Positions 18,207 through 31,781 of a stretch of DNA of 47,700 nt are shown here, piece after piece. The notes below the pieces were generated by a model. The model was not told the DNA's origin. It saw only the letters and a list, made by a program, of their open reading frames with translations, and searched no databases. Numbering within the stretch: the stretch's first letter is position 1; each line of letters begins with the position of its first letter. The DNA is from Salinisphaera orenii subsp. orenii MK-B5 (GTDB lineage: Bacteria; Pseudomonadota; Gammaproteobacteria; Nevskiales; Salinisphaeraceae): the NCBI RefSeq assembly GCF_003788635.1, contig NZ_AYKH01000017.1, forward strand, positions 1 to 47,700. The letters run 5' to 3'. Both the position numbers and the translations under genes were made by a program.

Positions 18207-19670
<1,464 letters not shown>

Positions 19671-20531
19671 CTACGACACGGCGGCGGCGCCCGCCACGAT
19701 CTCCGAAAGCTCCTGGGTGATCGCGGCCTGGCGCTGCTTGTTGTACTCCAGCTGGAGGTCGTCGATGATGTCGCCCGCGTTGTCGGAGGCCGACTTCATC
19801 GCGACCATGCGCGCCGCCATCTCGCAGGCGACGTTCTCCACCACACCCTGATAGACCTGGGCCTCCACGTAGCGCACGAGGATGTCCTCGAGCAGCTCGG
19901 CCGGTTCCGGCTCGTAGATGTAGTCCCAGTGATCGGGCAGGTCGTTGTCATCCGCCGGCTGCACCGGCAGCAACTGCTGGCTCTCCGGCTTCTGGGTCAT
20001 CGTGTTGACGAAGCGGTTGCCCATCAGGAACAGCCGGTCGGCGTTGCCTTCCCGGTAGTCGTCCAGCATCACCTTGATGGTGCCGATCAGGTCGTCGATG
20101 TGCGGGCGATCGCCCAGATCCACGACCTCGGCCTTGATGTCGGTCAGCCGCCGGAAGAACGACGCCGCCTTGCGGCCGATGACCACGAGCTCGACCGGCA
20201 CGTTGCGCTCTTCCCAGTGACGCATCTCCGCCAGCACCTGCCGGAACAGGTTGATGTTGAGACCGCCACAGAGCCCCCGGTCGGTCGAGATGACGATCAT
20301 GCCGACGCGATTGACCTCGCGCTCGACCATGAACGGATGCTCGAAGTCCGGGTTGGCCTCGGACAGATGCCCGATGGTGCGACGGATCTTCTCCGCATAG
20401 GGCCGCGCCGCCTCGACGCGCTCCTGGGCCTTGCGCATCTTCGATGCGGCGACCATCTCCATCGCCTTGGTGATCTTCTGCGTATTCTCTACGCTCTTGA
20501 TCTTGCCCTTGACTTCCTTTGCGCCGGCCAT
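19671..20531 (-). CDS. atpG: F1Fo ATP synthase gamma subunit (central stalk)
   Basis: 286 residues. The N-terminal helix has the family start ([36 protein letters not shown]) and the C-terminal signature ends [30 protein letters not shown] lies near residue 85. The two long helices form the coiled rotor shaft inside the alpha3beta3 ring. Forty-three bp downstream of atpA. Confidence 0.98.
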   Translation of the reverse strand: MAGAKEVKGKIKSVENTQKITKAMEMVAASKMRKAQERVEAARPYAEKIRRTIGHLSEANPDFEHPFMVEREVNRVGMIVISTDRGLCGGLNINLFRQVLAEMRHWEERNVPVELVVIGRKAASFFRRLTDIKAEVVDLGDRPHIDDLIGTIKVMLDDYREGNADRLFLMGNRFVNTMTQKPESQQLLPVQPADDNDLPDHWDYIYEPEPAELLEDILVRYVEAQVYQGVVENVACEMAARMVAMKSASDNAGDIIDDLQLEYNKQRQAAITQELSEIVAGAAAVS

Positions 20532-20574
20532 TCGGAAACTCCGTTAAACGATGCCAAAAAGACGCCCGGTGTCG

Positions 20575-22116
<1,542 letters not shown>

Positions 22117-22187
22117 TGACCTTGTCCTCTGTGTCCTTGTCGCCGCGGCGCCTGCCGCCGGCGGATGATCGCCTGTAAGAGCCGGGC

Positions 22188-22724
22188 TTAGTGCGCCAGT
22201 GACTGCCGCATGCGCTCGAGCTGGGCGCGCAGCGACCCGTCGATGATCAGATCGCCCGCCCGGATGACCGCGCCGCCGATCACGCTCTCATCGCGCTCGA
22301 AGCTCAGGCGCACGGTGCGCGCCAGCCGCTGCTCGAGCGACTGCGCGAGCGCGGCCTGCTGGTCGTCCGAGAACTCGACGGCGGAGGTCACGCTCACGTC
22401 GACCCGGTTCTCGGCCTCGGCCTTGAGCGACTCGAACTGGTCGGCGATGTCGGGCACCAGACGGAGCCGGGAATTCTCGACCAGCAGACGCACGAGATTG
22501 CGTGCCCCGTCGTTGAGGTCGTCGTCCGCGATGCCGATGATGGCATCGGCCAGCACGCGATCGTCGATCTCGGGATTGTCGAGCACCGCAGCCACGTCCG
22601 GATTGCGGACCACGGCCGAGAGCGCGGCCAGCGCGTTGGACCACGCATCCAGCGTGCCTCCGGCCTGTGCGATCTCGAAGACGGCCTCCGCATAGGGCCG
22701 TGCCAGCGTCTGGATCTCGGCCAT
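22188..22724 (-). CDS. atpH: F1Fo ATP synthase delta subunit
   Basis: 178 residues. N-terminal helical domain ([22 protein letters not shown]) that binds the alpha N-termini, and a C-terminal domain with the family signature region [23 protein letters not shown] and [31 protein letters not shown]. It joins F1 to the peripheral b2 stalk. Three bases separate its start from the atpF stop region, so the two are tightly coupled. Confidence 0.97.
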   Translation of the reverse strand: MAEIQTLARPYAEAVFEIAQAGGTLDAWSNALAALSAVVRNPDVAAVLDNPEIDDRVLADAIIGIADDDLNDGARNLVRLLVENSRLRLVPDIADQFESLKAEAENRVDVSVTSAVEFSDDQQAALAQSLEQRLARTVRLSFERDESVIGGAVIRAGDLIIDGSLRAQLERMRQSLAH

Positions 22725-22727
22725 GGC

Positions 22728-23201
22728 TTAGCGGATCTCCGTGACGAGATCGTCGATGATGTCGTTGTGCGCTTTGGCGTCGATCTCGCGCTTGAGAATG
22801 CGCTCCGCGCCGACGACGGCCAGCTCGCCGACCTCGCGCCGCAGGTCCTCCTTGGCCGAGGCGACCGCCTGGTCGACCTCCTCTCGGGCTGCGGCGACGA
22901 TTCGATCGCCTTCCGCACGCGCTTCGTCGCGCGCCCGATCGAGGGTCTCGTTGGCCTGACGCTGAGCGTTGGACAGGATCTCCTGCGACTGCTCGCGTGC
23001 CTTGCCGACCATTTCCTCGGCCTTGGCGGTCGCCTCGTTGAGCTCGCGAACGCCGCGCTCCGCGGACGCCAGACCTTCGCTGATCCGCTTCTGACGGTCC
23101 CGCATGGCCTGCATGATCGGCGGCCATACGAACTTCATGGTGAACCAGACGAAGATCGCGAAGACGATCATCTGGGCCAGCAGTGTGGCATTGATGCTCA
23201 T
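22728..23201 (-). CDS. atpF: F1Fo ATP synthase b subunit (peripheral stalk)
   Basis: 157 residues. One N-terminal membrane span ([20 protein letters not shown]) is followed by a long charged helix rich in Ala/Glu/Arg that dimerises as the peripheral stalk ([28 protein letters not shown]). A single b gene, not a b/b' pair, matches the gammaproteobacterial type. Located between atpE and atpH. Confidence 0.97.
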   Translation of the reverse strand: MSINATLLAQMIVFAIFVWFTMKFVWPPIMQAMRDRQKRISEGLASAERGVRELNEATAKAEEMVGKAREQSQEILSNAQRQANETLDRARDEARAEGDRIVAAAREEVDQAVASAKEDLRREVGELAVVGAERILKREIDAKAHNDIIDDLVTEIR

Positions 23202-23257
23202 GGGTTACCCCGGGCTTGCTTAACTCGACTCAAGGCGGTGGCGAAAAAGTCCGCGAC

Positions 23258-23542
<285 letters not shown>

Positions 23543-23585
23543 CTACTCTCCGTTTACGAGTCAGTGGGGTCAGTGGGTTGGTCGA

Positions 23586-24858
<1,273 letters not shown>

Positions 24859-24929
24859 CTTAGAGAATCCCCCACCGCGGCGACCGTCCCGACACATTCT
24901 CTCCTCGTGTCGGTCACGGCGCTCGACGG

Positions 24930-24958
24930 ACTATAGACAAAGGAAAAACGAAGGTCAA
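24930..24958 (-). promoter_or_regulatory. Sigma70-type promoter of the atp operon
   Basis: On the minus strand: -35 TTGACC (24958-24953), exactly 17 bp, -10 TATAGT (24935-24930). Each hexamer matches consensus at 5/6. This is the best-formed promoter in the window, placed between the parB terminator and atpI, with an expected start point near 24923. Confidence 0.75.
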
Positions 24959-24963
24959 TTGCA

Positions 24964-24990
24964 GCAAAAAGCTGCCTGATACAGGCAAAT
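24964..24990 (-). terminator. Rho-independent terminator after parB
   Basis: On the minus strand: GCCTG, loop TAT, CAGGC (24986-24974), then AGCTTTTTGC. Short stem with a good U-tract, 6-30 bp past the parB stop. An alternative hairpin GCAGC/GCTGC overlaps the U-tract (24961-24975). Confidence 0.6.
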
Positions 24991-24995
24991 GCCGA

Positions 24996-25853
24996 TTATT
25001 TGAGCCGTTCCAGCAGCGCTTCCAGCTCGCCGGCACTGGCGTAGTCGATCACCACACGGGCCCGACCGCCCCGCTGCGAGCGCACGGTGACGCGGGCGCC
25101 GAGCGTATCCCCGAGCTCGCGCTCGAAGCGCACCAGCCGGTTGCTCTGGCGTGGCGCCGTCTCGCCGTCATCGTCCTCGGCCATGGCCGAGGCCACGAGC
25201 GCCTCGGTCTGGCGGACGGTCAGCTGACGGGCGGCCACCCGGGCCGCGAGATCGGCCTGCAGCGCGGCCGGCGCACCGAGCAGTGCCCGCGCGTGCCCCA
25301 TCTGGATGTCGCCGCTGCGCAGCAGCGCCTGGGCCTCGGGCACCAGCTCGGCCAGGCGCAGCAGATTCGACACCGCCGCGCGCGAACGACCCACCGCCTC
25401 GGCGCAGGCGGCATGGGTCAGGCCGCATTCCTCGATCAGCCGGCGCAGCGCCTCGGCCTCTTCCAGCGGATTGAGATCCTCGCGCTGGATGTTCTCGATG
25501 AGCGCGACGGCCATCGCGGTCTCGTCGGGCAGCGCCCGCACGACCACCGGCACCGTCTCCAGCCCGGCCAGCCGCGCGGCCCGCCAGCGGCGCTCACCGG
25601 CCACGATCTCGTAGCCGTCGCCGGTGTCGCGCACGACCAGCGGCTGGACCACGCCCTGCGAGCGGATCGACTGCGCGAGCGACTCCAGCGCCTCGGCGTC
25701 CATGTCGCGGCGCGGCTGATAGCGGCCCGGCCTAAGCGCGTCGAGGCCGACCTCGGTGAGCTCGGCGGCGACGCCGGCCTCGGCGGCCTCCTCGAGGTCC
25801 TTGGACAGCAGCGACTCCAGCCCCCGGCCGAGCCCGCGTTTCTTCTGTGCCAT
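24996..25853 (-). CDS. parB: Chromosome-partitioning protein ParB (CTPase, parS binder)
   Basis: 285 residues. The N-terminus [14 protein letters not shown] is typical. The CTP-binding region shows [28 protein letters not shown] and [19 protein letters not shown]; the helix-turn-helix region holds [24 protein letters not shown]; a C-terminal dimerisation helix ends the protein. It loads on parS sites near the origin; no parS was found in the window. Pairs with parA 24 bp upstream. Confidence 0.97.
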   Translation of the reverse strand: MAQKKRGLGRGLESLLSKDLEEAAEAGVAAELTEVGLDALRPGRYQPRRDMDAEALESLAQSIRSQGVVQPLVVRDTGDGYEIVAGERRWRAARLAGLETVPVVVRALPDETAMAVALIENIQREDLNPLEEAEALRRLIEECGLTHAACAEAVGRSRAAVSNLLRLAELVPEAQALLRSGDIQMGHARALLGAPAALQADLAARVAARQLTVRQTEALVASAMAEDDDGETAPRQSNRLVRFERELGDTLGARVTVRSQRGGRARVVIDYASAGELEALLERLK

Positions 25854-25877
25854 AACTGCGTCTTCCCGATGAGACCG

Positions 25878-26720
25878 CTAGCGCGCGCGCCGCCGCCGAC
25901 CGAACAGCGACGACACCGCGCGCCGCGCGCCGGATTGGGGGGCCCCGACGATCTCGCTGTCGTCGCGGCCGAGGATCTCCGCGGCCAGCGCACGATAGGC
26001 CGCGGCCCCGGTTGCGGCGTTATCGTAATGCATGATCGGCAGGCCGTAACTCGGCGCCTCCGCCAGCCGCACGTTGCGCGGGATCACGGTCTCGTAGACC
26101 GCATCGCCGAAATACTCGATCAATTGATTGGAGACGTCCCCGGTCAGGCGGTTGCGGGCGTCGTACATGGTGCGCAGCACGCCCTCGATGGTCAGCTCGG
26201 GATTCATCATCTGGCGCACGCTCTCGATCGTCTCCAGCAGCGCCGACAGCCCCTCCAGCGCGTAGTACTCGCACTGCATGGGTATGATGACGCCGCGCGC
26301 GGCGGCCAGCGCGTTGATCGTGAGCATCGACAGGGCCGGCGGGCAGTCGACGACGACATAGTCGAAGCTGTCCGAGATCTCGGCGATCGCGTGCTTGAGC
26401 GCGAGACGGCCGTTGCGCCGATCGCGCAGACCGACCTCGGCGGCGGTCATGTCGCCGTTGGCGCCCAGCAGATAGAACGCGCCGTCGAGCACGACCTCCA
26501 GGGCCTCGGCCACGCCCTTGTCGCCGAGCAGGAAATCGCAGACCGTGGCCTCGAGCGCGTTCTTGTCGACGCCCACGCCCATGGTCGCGTTGCCCTGGGC
26601 GTCCATATCGACGAGCAGCACCCGCTGCTCCGCCTCGGCGAGCGCGGCGGCCAGATTGATCGCGGTCGTGGTCTTGCCGACGCCGCCCTTCTGATTGGCG
26701 ATGGCGATGATGTTGCTCAT
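25878..26720 (-). CDS. parA: Chromosome-partitioning ATPase ParA/Soj
   Basis: 280 residues. Deviant Walker A KGGVGKT at residues 11-17, switch motif DMDAQGNATMG near 40 and Walker B region FDYVVVDCPPALSML. Drives origin segregation together with ParB on the nucleoid. The C-terminal tail is rich in Arg and Ser. Upstream neighbour rsmG is 75 bp away, the common rsmG-parA-parB order. Confidence 0.97.
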   Translation of the reverse strand: MSNIIAIANQKGGVGKTTTAINLAAALAEAEQRVLLVDMDAQGNATMGVGVDKNALEATVCDFLLGDKGVAEALEVVLDGAFYLLGANGDMTAAEVGLRDRRNGRLALKHAIAEISDSFDYVVVDCPPALSMLTINALAAARGVIIPMQCEYYALEGLSALLETIESVRQMMNPELTIEGVLRTMYDARNRLTGDVSNQLIEYFGDAVYETVIPRNVRLAEAPSYGLPIMHYDNAATGAAAYRALAAEILGRDDSEIVGAPQSGARRAVSSLFGRRRRAR

Positions 26721-26795
26721 GAGCGCGTATCCTAAAGCACGATGCGACCCGCGCGCCGACCCGGGCGGCCCGGCGCGCGCGCATCCGGGCAGCGA

Positions 26796-27455
26796 TCAGG
26801 CCCGAACGGGCTCGAGAACGACCAGATGCCGCGCGGCATCCAGCCCGGGCACCGTCAGCGCGCGCGTCTCGCGATGCCGGAACGCCGGCGGCAGCGCCCC
26901 CAGTTCCGCGGCCGGGTCCCGCCCCTTCATCAGCAGGAAGCGCCCGCCCGGGCCCACCAGATGGCCGGCCAGGCGCAGGCAGTCGTCCGCCGCGGCAAAG
27001 GCGCGGCAGATGACGCAATCGAAACCGGTCGCGGGCGCATGGGCCTCCACGCGGGCCCGCACGACCTCGACGTTGGCGAGCTGCAAACGTCGGCGAACGT
27101 GACGCAAAAAGGCCGCCTTCTTCGCGCTCGACTCGATCAGCGTGACCGCGATCTCCGGCCGCGCCAGCGCGATCACCAGCCCCGGCAGCCCGGCGCCGGT
27201 GCCTACATCCGCCAGCCGCGGGCCCGTCACCGCCTCGAGCACGGCCAGGCTATCGAGCAGATGCCGGGCCACCATCGCCCGCGGCTCGCGTACGGCCGTG
27301 AGGTTGTGGGTGGCGTTCCAGTTGGCCAGTTCGGCGAGATAATCCAGCAACCGCGCGCGCACGCCCGTGCCCAGCTCGAGGCCGAGCGCGGCCGCACCCG
27401 CGGCGAGTTCGCGCTCGCAGGCGGCCCAGTCCGTCGGCGCCGTGGCGCGAGGCAT
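26796..27455 (-). CDS. rsmG: 16S rRNA (guanine527-N7)-methyltransferase
   Basis: 219 residues from ATG 27455 (MPRATAPTDWAACERELAAG). The family signature NWNATHNLTAVREPRAMVARHLLDSL and the SAM-binding motif LADVGTGAGLPGLVIALARP are intact, with FDCVICRAFA and RFLLMKG later. It methylates G527 of 16S rRNA; loss gives low-level streptomycin resistance in other bacteria. Eleven bp after glnS and upstream of parA; in many genomes mnmG holds the position glnS has here. Confidence 0.96.
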   Translation of the reverse strand: MPRATAPTDWAACERELAAGAAALGLELGTGVRARLLDYLAELANWNATHNLTAVREPRAMVARHLLDSLAVLEAVTGPRLADVGTGAGLPGLVIALARPEIAVTLIESSAKKAAFLRHVRRRLQLANVEVVRARVEAHAPATGFDCVICRAFAAADDCLRLAGHLVGPGGRFLLMKGRDPAAELGALPPAFRHRETRALTVPGLDAARHLVVLEPVRA

Positions 27456-27466
27456 CGGCACAGCCC

Positions 27467-29173
27467 TCAGCGGCCGTCGTCGATCTTCGACCAGCTGTCG
27501 CGCAGCGGCACCACCCGGTTGAACACCGGCGCCCCGGGCAGGTGATCGAAGCGATCGGCCACGAAATAGCCGATGCGCTCGAACTGGACACGCTGCTCGG
27601 CCTCGACCTCGGCCAGGCCGGGCTCGATCCAGCAGCCGGCGTGGACCTCGAGCGAGGCCGGGTTGAGATCGTCCAGAAAATCGCCCGTCTCGCGGCCGGG
27701 ATTCGGAGTCGCGAACAGCCGGTCGTAGGCGCGCACCAGCGCCCGCCGGCCGTGGCTGGCCGAGACCCAGTGGATCACGCCCCGCGGTTTGACGCCGTCG
27801 GCGGGGTTGTCGCCGAGGGTGTCCGGATCGTAGCGGCAATGGACTTCGATCACTTCGCCGGCGTCGTCGCGGACCACGTCCGTGGCCTCGACGACATAGG
27901 CGTTGCGCAGCCGCACCCGCTTGCCGAGCACCAGGCGCTTGTACTTCTTGTTCGCCGACTCGCGGAAGTCGGCCTTCTCGATGAAGACCTCGCGCGTGAA
28001 CGGCAGCGTGCGCGCGGGCAGATCGTCGCGGTTCGGGTGGCCCGGGGCGGCGAGCATCTCGACCGCCTCCTCGGGGAGGTTGGTGATGACCAGCTTGAGC
28101 GGGTCCATCACGCACATCGCGCGCGGCGCGTTGTGGTTGAGATCGTCGCGGACCGCGTTCTCCAGCACCGCGGTGTCGACCACGCCGTCCGAGCGCGACA
28201 CGCCCACGGTCTCGCAGAAGGCGCGGATCGAGGCCGGGGTGTAGCCGCGCCGGCGGATGCCCGACAGCGTCGGCATCCGCGGATCGTCCCAGCCGTCGAC
28301 GATGCCGGCATCGATGAGCCGCCGGAGCCGGCGCTTGCTGGTGATGGTGTAGTTCAGATGCAGCCGGCCGAATTCGTACTGGACCGGCCGCGCGGGCACC
28401 GGCAAGTGCTCGATGAACCAGTTGTACAGCGGCCGATGGTCCTCGAACTCGAGCGTGCAGATCGAGTGGGTCACGCCCTCGATCGCGTCCGACTGGCCAT
28501 GGGCGAAGTCGTAGGACGGATAGATGCACCAGGCGTCGCCGGTCTGGTGGTGCGCGGCGTGGCGCACGCGATAGATGATCGGGTCGCGCAGATTCATGTT
28601 GCCGGCGGCCATGTCGATCTTCGCGCGCAGGGCGGCCTCGCCCTCGGCGAAGCCGCCGGCCCGCATCTTCTCGAAGGCGGCCAGATTGTCCTCGACGCTG
28701 CGCTCGCGATAGGGGCTGTCGGTACCCGGGGTGTTCCAGTCGCCGCGGTATTCGCGCGCCTGCTCGGAACTCAGTTCATCGACATAGGCATGGCCCTGCT
28801 CGATCAGGTGCAGCGCGTAGTCGTAGAGCGTATCGAAGTAGTCGGAGGTGAAGCGCACCGCGCCTTCCCAGTCGAAGCCCAGCCAGTGCACGTCCGCCTG
28901 GATCGAGTCGATGTACTCCTGCTCCTCCTTCTCGGGATTGGTGTCGTCGAAGCGCAGCCGACACTTGCCGCCGAAGTGTTCGGCCAGCCCGAAATTCAGG
29001 CAGATCGACTTGGCGTGGCCGATGTGCAGATAGCCGTTGGGCTCGGGCGGAAAGCGCGTCACCACCTCGCCGTGGTGCTCGCCGCGGGCGATCTGATCGG
29101 CGATCAGCTGGCGCAGGAAGTTGTGTCCGCCCCGGGGTTCGGCCCGGGACGCGTCAGAGGCGTTGTCGGTCAT
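27467..29173 (-). CDS. glnS: Glutaminyl-tRNA synthetase
   Basis: 568 residues from ATG 29173 ([20 protein letters not shown]). The class I HIGH motif is H50-H53 in [12 protein letters not shown], and the KMSKS equivalent is [27 protein letters not shown] and the C-terminal anticodon-binding beta barrels match the family. Its presence means Gln-tRNA is charged directly, as usual in gammaproteobacteria. It heads the glnS-rsmG-parA-parB run. A TATACT-like -10 lies at about 29234-29239 on the minus strand without a convincing -35. Confidence 0.98.
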   Translation of the reverse strand: MTDNASDASRAEPRGGHNFLRQLIADQIARGEHHGEVVTRFPPEPNGYLHIGHAKSICLNFGLAEHFGGKCRLRFDDTNPEKEEQEYIDSIQADVHWLGFDWEGAVRFTSDYFDTLYDYALHLIEQGHAYVDELSSEQAREYRGDWNTPGTDSPYRERSVEDNLAAFEKMRAGGFAEGEAALRAKIDMAAGNMNLRDPIIYRVRHAAHHQTGDAWCIYPSYDFAHGQSDAIEGVTHSICTLEFEDHRPLYNWFIEHLPVPARPVQYEFGRLHLNYTITSKRRLRRLIDAGIVDGWDDPRMPTLSGIRRRGYTPASIRAFCETVGVSRSDGVVDTAVLENAVRDDLNHNAPRAMCVMDPLKLVITNLPEEAVEMLAAPGHPNRDDLPARTLPFTREVFIEKADFRESANKKYKRLVLGKRVRLRNAYVVEATDVVRDDAGEVIEVHCRYDPDTLGDNPADGVKPRGVIHWVSASHGRRALVRAYDRLFATPNPGRETGDFLDDLNPASLEVHAGCWIEPGLAEVEAEQRVQFERIGYFVADRFDHLPGAPVFNRVVPLRDSWSKIDDGR

Positions 29174-29379
29174 ACCAGGCGGCTCGCGCCCGAGGGGGCG
29201 CATGGTTGCGAAGTCAGGTCCATTGCCGCGTCAGTATAGCGTTTCGAGGCGAACCCGCCGTGACCGGGCGGCCCCGCCCCGGGATTCGGCCTCCCAATCG
29301 GCGCCGGTCCGGGCGCCGCGCGCTGGGCAAGCCGCGCCCAGTGCGCAAGAATGCGGACAGGGCCACCGGAGGGCTTTCG

Positions 29380-30153
29380 ATGAGCGACAAGATCGTACCC
29401 GTGGATTTCAGCAGCGCGCGGCGCGGCGCGGATGCCGCCCGCCCGGACGCCAACCGGCCGCCGGTCCCGCGGGTGCCGGATTTCGCCCACGCCGACGCGA
29501 TCTGGCCGCGGCCCGGCGATATCGCCTTCCTGCTCGCCGCCGCCGGCCACCCGAGCGACGACGACAGCCTGCTCGCCCCGGGCGCCTCGCCGGCGGTGGA
29601 GGCGCTGATCGAGGGCGAGGCGGTCTATCGGCAGGTCACCGGTGCGGCCGGCGGCTGGCTCGACATCTCGCCCCAGCTGTATTTCCACGTGCTGCTGCGC
29701 CGCCACCTGCCACGGCCGCGCACCTATCTGCAGCGGCGCGTGCAGCGCTATCTCGCCAATCTCCTGAGTCTGTTCGTGCGCACCGACCGGCTCTACCGCA
29801 TCCAGCCCGGCGAGCACGAGACCTTCGAGTATCTCGTCGACCTCATGGCCGAAGCCGCGGAAAGCGGGCCCGAACGGCAGTTTCTGGTGCACGCGCACAT
29901 GGGCAACTATGCGCTGTATCTCGCCGGCATCGGCCGCGGCTGGATCGAACACCGCCAGCGCTACGGGCGCAGTGCGCTCGGGCTCGACTACTACCGCGAC
30001 ATGGGCTGCAGCGCCTACCAACGCGCCGCCGACCATCGTCTGGCGCGGGAGCTGGACATCGCGCCCATCCTGGAACATCTGGCGCAGCGCTTCTCGGGCT
30101 ACGCCGGCGCCCTCCAGCGACTGCAGCCCGGGGGGCCGCCGGGCAACGGCTGA
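29380..30153 (+). CDS. Conserved hypothetical protein, mostly helical
   Basis: 257 residues from ATG 29380, preceded by GGAGGGC at a good distance; the open frame upstream is arginine-rich and not credible. The N-terminal 75 residues are low-complexity. The core (about 80-245) is helical with conserved-looking blocks: YFHVLLRRHLP, YLANLLSLFVRTDRLYRI, FEYLVDLMAEAAES, FLVHAHMGNYALYLAGIG, LDYYRDMGCSAYQRAADHRLA, LEHLAQRFSGYAGALQRL. No membrane span, signal peptide or catalytic motif is recognised. Tyr/His-rich motifs could suggest a metal or cofactor, but that is a guess. Divergent from glnS. Confidence 0.75.
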   Translation: MSDKIVPVDFSSARRGADAARPDANRPPVPRVPDFAHADAIWPRPGDIAFLLAAAGHPSDDDSLLAPGASPAVEALIEGEAVYRQVTGAAGGWLDISPQLYFHVLLRRHLPRPRTYLQRRVQRYLANLLSLFVRTDRLYRIQPGEHETFEYLVDLMAEAAESGPERQFLVHAHMGNYALYLAGIGRGWIEHRQRYGRSALGLDYYRDMGCSAYQRAADHRLARELDIAPILEHLAQRFSGYAGALQRLQPGGPPGNG

Positions 30154-30178
30154 GCACCCCGCCGGCGCGGATCCGCCC

Positions 30179-31111
30179 TCAGGGCGTCACCTGCCCGGGC
30201 AACGAGTCGTCGCCGGCGAAATGGGCCGCGAGGCTAGCCAGCCCCTGGGTCACCATCTCGTCGAATGCGACCGCCGACAGGCCGCCGACGTGGGGCGTAC
30301 AGATGAGATTGGGCAGGGTACGACAGGCCGCGGGCACGTCGGGCTCGCCCTCGATGACGTCCAGCGCCGCCCCGGCGATGCGCTCGTTCTCGAGCGCCGT
30401 GACCAGCGCCTCGGTGTCGACCACCGAACCGCGGGCGACGTTGACCACACAGCCGTTCGGGCCCAGCGCCTCGAGCACCGCCGCATCGACCAGATGGTGC
30501 GTCGCCGGCCCGCCGGGGCAGCAGAGCACGAGCAGCTCGCAGCGCTCGGCCAGCTCGATCGGCGAGGCGGCGTAGTCGGCCACCCTGGCCTCGGCCGGGC
30601 GCCGGGCGTGATAGACGATCTCGCAGTCGAATCCCTGCAGCCGTCGTTCGATCAGGCGGCCGATGCGGCCGAAGCCCAGAATGCCCACCCGACGGCCGGT
30701 CAGCACCGGCTCCAGCTCGCGCACGGCCAGCCACTGGCCGTCACGCACGCAGCGATCGTAGTGCGGCACGCGGCGCAGCAGCGACAGCAGCAGCGCCATC
30801 GCGTGGTCGGCCACGGTGGTGCTGTTCACGCCGCGCCCCGCCACCACCGGAATGCCGCGCCGCTGCGCCGCCGCCCGGTCCACGCCGTCATGGCCCACGC
30901 CCTGGCAGACGATGATCTCCAGCGCCGGCAGCGCCGCCATGGCGGCATCGGACAGCCCCACCATGCCGTTGGTCCAGACCACCGCCGCGCGCCGGCACAG
31001 CGGATTGTCGGGCACGATCTCGCCCGGGGCGAGGCACGCCAGCTCGTAACGGTCGGCGATCCGTTGCCGATAGGCTGCCGGCAGGTCGACGATGAGGAGT
31101 ACCAGGGGCAT
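30179..31111 (-). CDS. D-2-hydroxyacid dehydrogenase (NAD(P)-dependent)
   Basis: 310 residues. Rossmann motif GFGRIG at residues 146-151 in GRRVGILGFGRIGRLIE. Catalytic residues appear as R227 (NVARGSVVD), E256 (DVIEGEP) and H274 (CTPHVGG). Resembles the branch annotated as hydroxypyruvate/glyoxylate or hydroxyphenylpyruvate reductase; substrate cannot be fixed. The residue after the nucleotide-binding sheet (YHARRPAE) has arginines instead of an acidic residue, which favours NADPH over NADH. It stands alone, convergent with the hypothetical gene. Confidence 0.9.
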   Translation of the reverse strand: MPLVLLIVDLPAAYRQRIADRYELACLAPGEIVPDNPLCRRAAVVWTNGMVGLSDAAMAALPALEIIVCQGVGHDGVDRAAAQRRGIPVVAGRGVNSTTVADHAMALLLSLLRRVPHYDRCVRDGQWLAVRELEPVLTGRRVGILGFGRIGRLIERRLQGFDCEIVYHARRPAEARVADYAASPIELAERCELLVLCCPGGPATHHLVDAAVLEALGPNGCVVNVARGSVVDTEALVTALENERIAGAALDVIEGEPDVPAACRTLPNLICTPHVGGLSAVAFDEMVTQGLASLAAHFAGDDSLPGQVTP

Positions 31112-31781
31112 GTCCGTTCCCGTTTCTTAACGCGGGCGCGACCCCGCACCGTCATGCGTGCCGACCTCGCCCGGCGTCGCCGATGACACCGGATCGCGAT
31201 AAAACCCGGCGATGTCCGGCGCCGGCGCAGCTCGCTGTCGTGGCGTGGTCGGCCACGAGGCCGCCGAGCATCGCGGGGTTCCCGGCCGCGATCCCGAAGG
31301 CCGGGACGCGGAGCAAGAACCTTCCGTGACCGCGATGACGCCCGCATATTCGGTCGACGGTCGACCGCATGATACACCGATACCGTCTCGACCCGGCTGC
31401 CGCGGCACGGCGACACCCCGATGCGGCGCGGGGCGGCGACGAGGCATTCCCCCGGACCGCGCTCGGCCCCGACGACCGTCCGGCCGCGTGCGTGCATCGA
31501 CATATCGATCGGCGGCCGCCGGGGCGTCGCCACCGCGCCCGGGCTGCCCGGACTCGGCGGCGCAGTCGGGTACCCCGGCCAGCGTCGCGCCTTTCGCAAT
31601 CGAACCGACGTGCTCGGCGCAGGCCGGCCCCACGAGCACCGGCCGCCCCGAACGCACGTTCCAGCCGGCCGGTGGCGCGCGGTTGCGGTGCCTCGGCACG
31701 GCGATACGGGGCCACGCGTGGCCGGAACGCACGCCGCCTGCCTAGGCCGGGGTTCGGGACCGGCCGCCCGGCCGCGCGACC
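31112..31781. other. Gene-free GC-rich stretch between the dehydrogenase and the wax-ester synthase
   Basis: 670 bp with frames open only because the GC content is high; their translations are Arg/Ala/Pro-rich, lack conserved-looking blocks and have no good ribosome sites. It contains a perfect 17-bp palindrome at 31351-31367, listed separately. I see no IS ends, tRNA or clear gene fragment. Confidence 0.5.
31351..31367. repeat. Perfect 17-bp palindrome CGGTCGACGGTCGACCG
   Basis: Arms CGGTCGAC and GTCGACCG around a single central G. It lies in the gene-free stretch, 240 bp upstream of the dehydrogenase start. Size and symmetry suit a TetR- or LacI-type operator, but no regulator gene is adjacent. 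Confidence 0.45.

Noticed and set aside
31127-31780. Several open frames of 150-200 codons between the dehydrogenase and wax-ester synthase genes
   Set aside because: All are Arg/Ala/Pro-rich, mutually overlapping on both strands and lack ribosome sites; no domain is recognisable.
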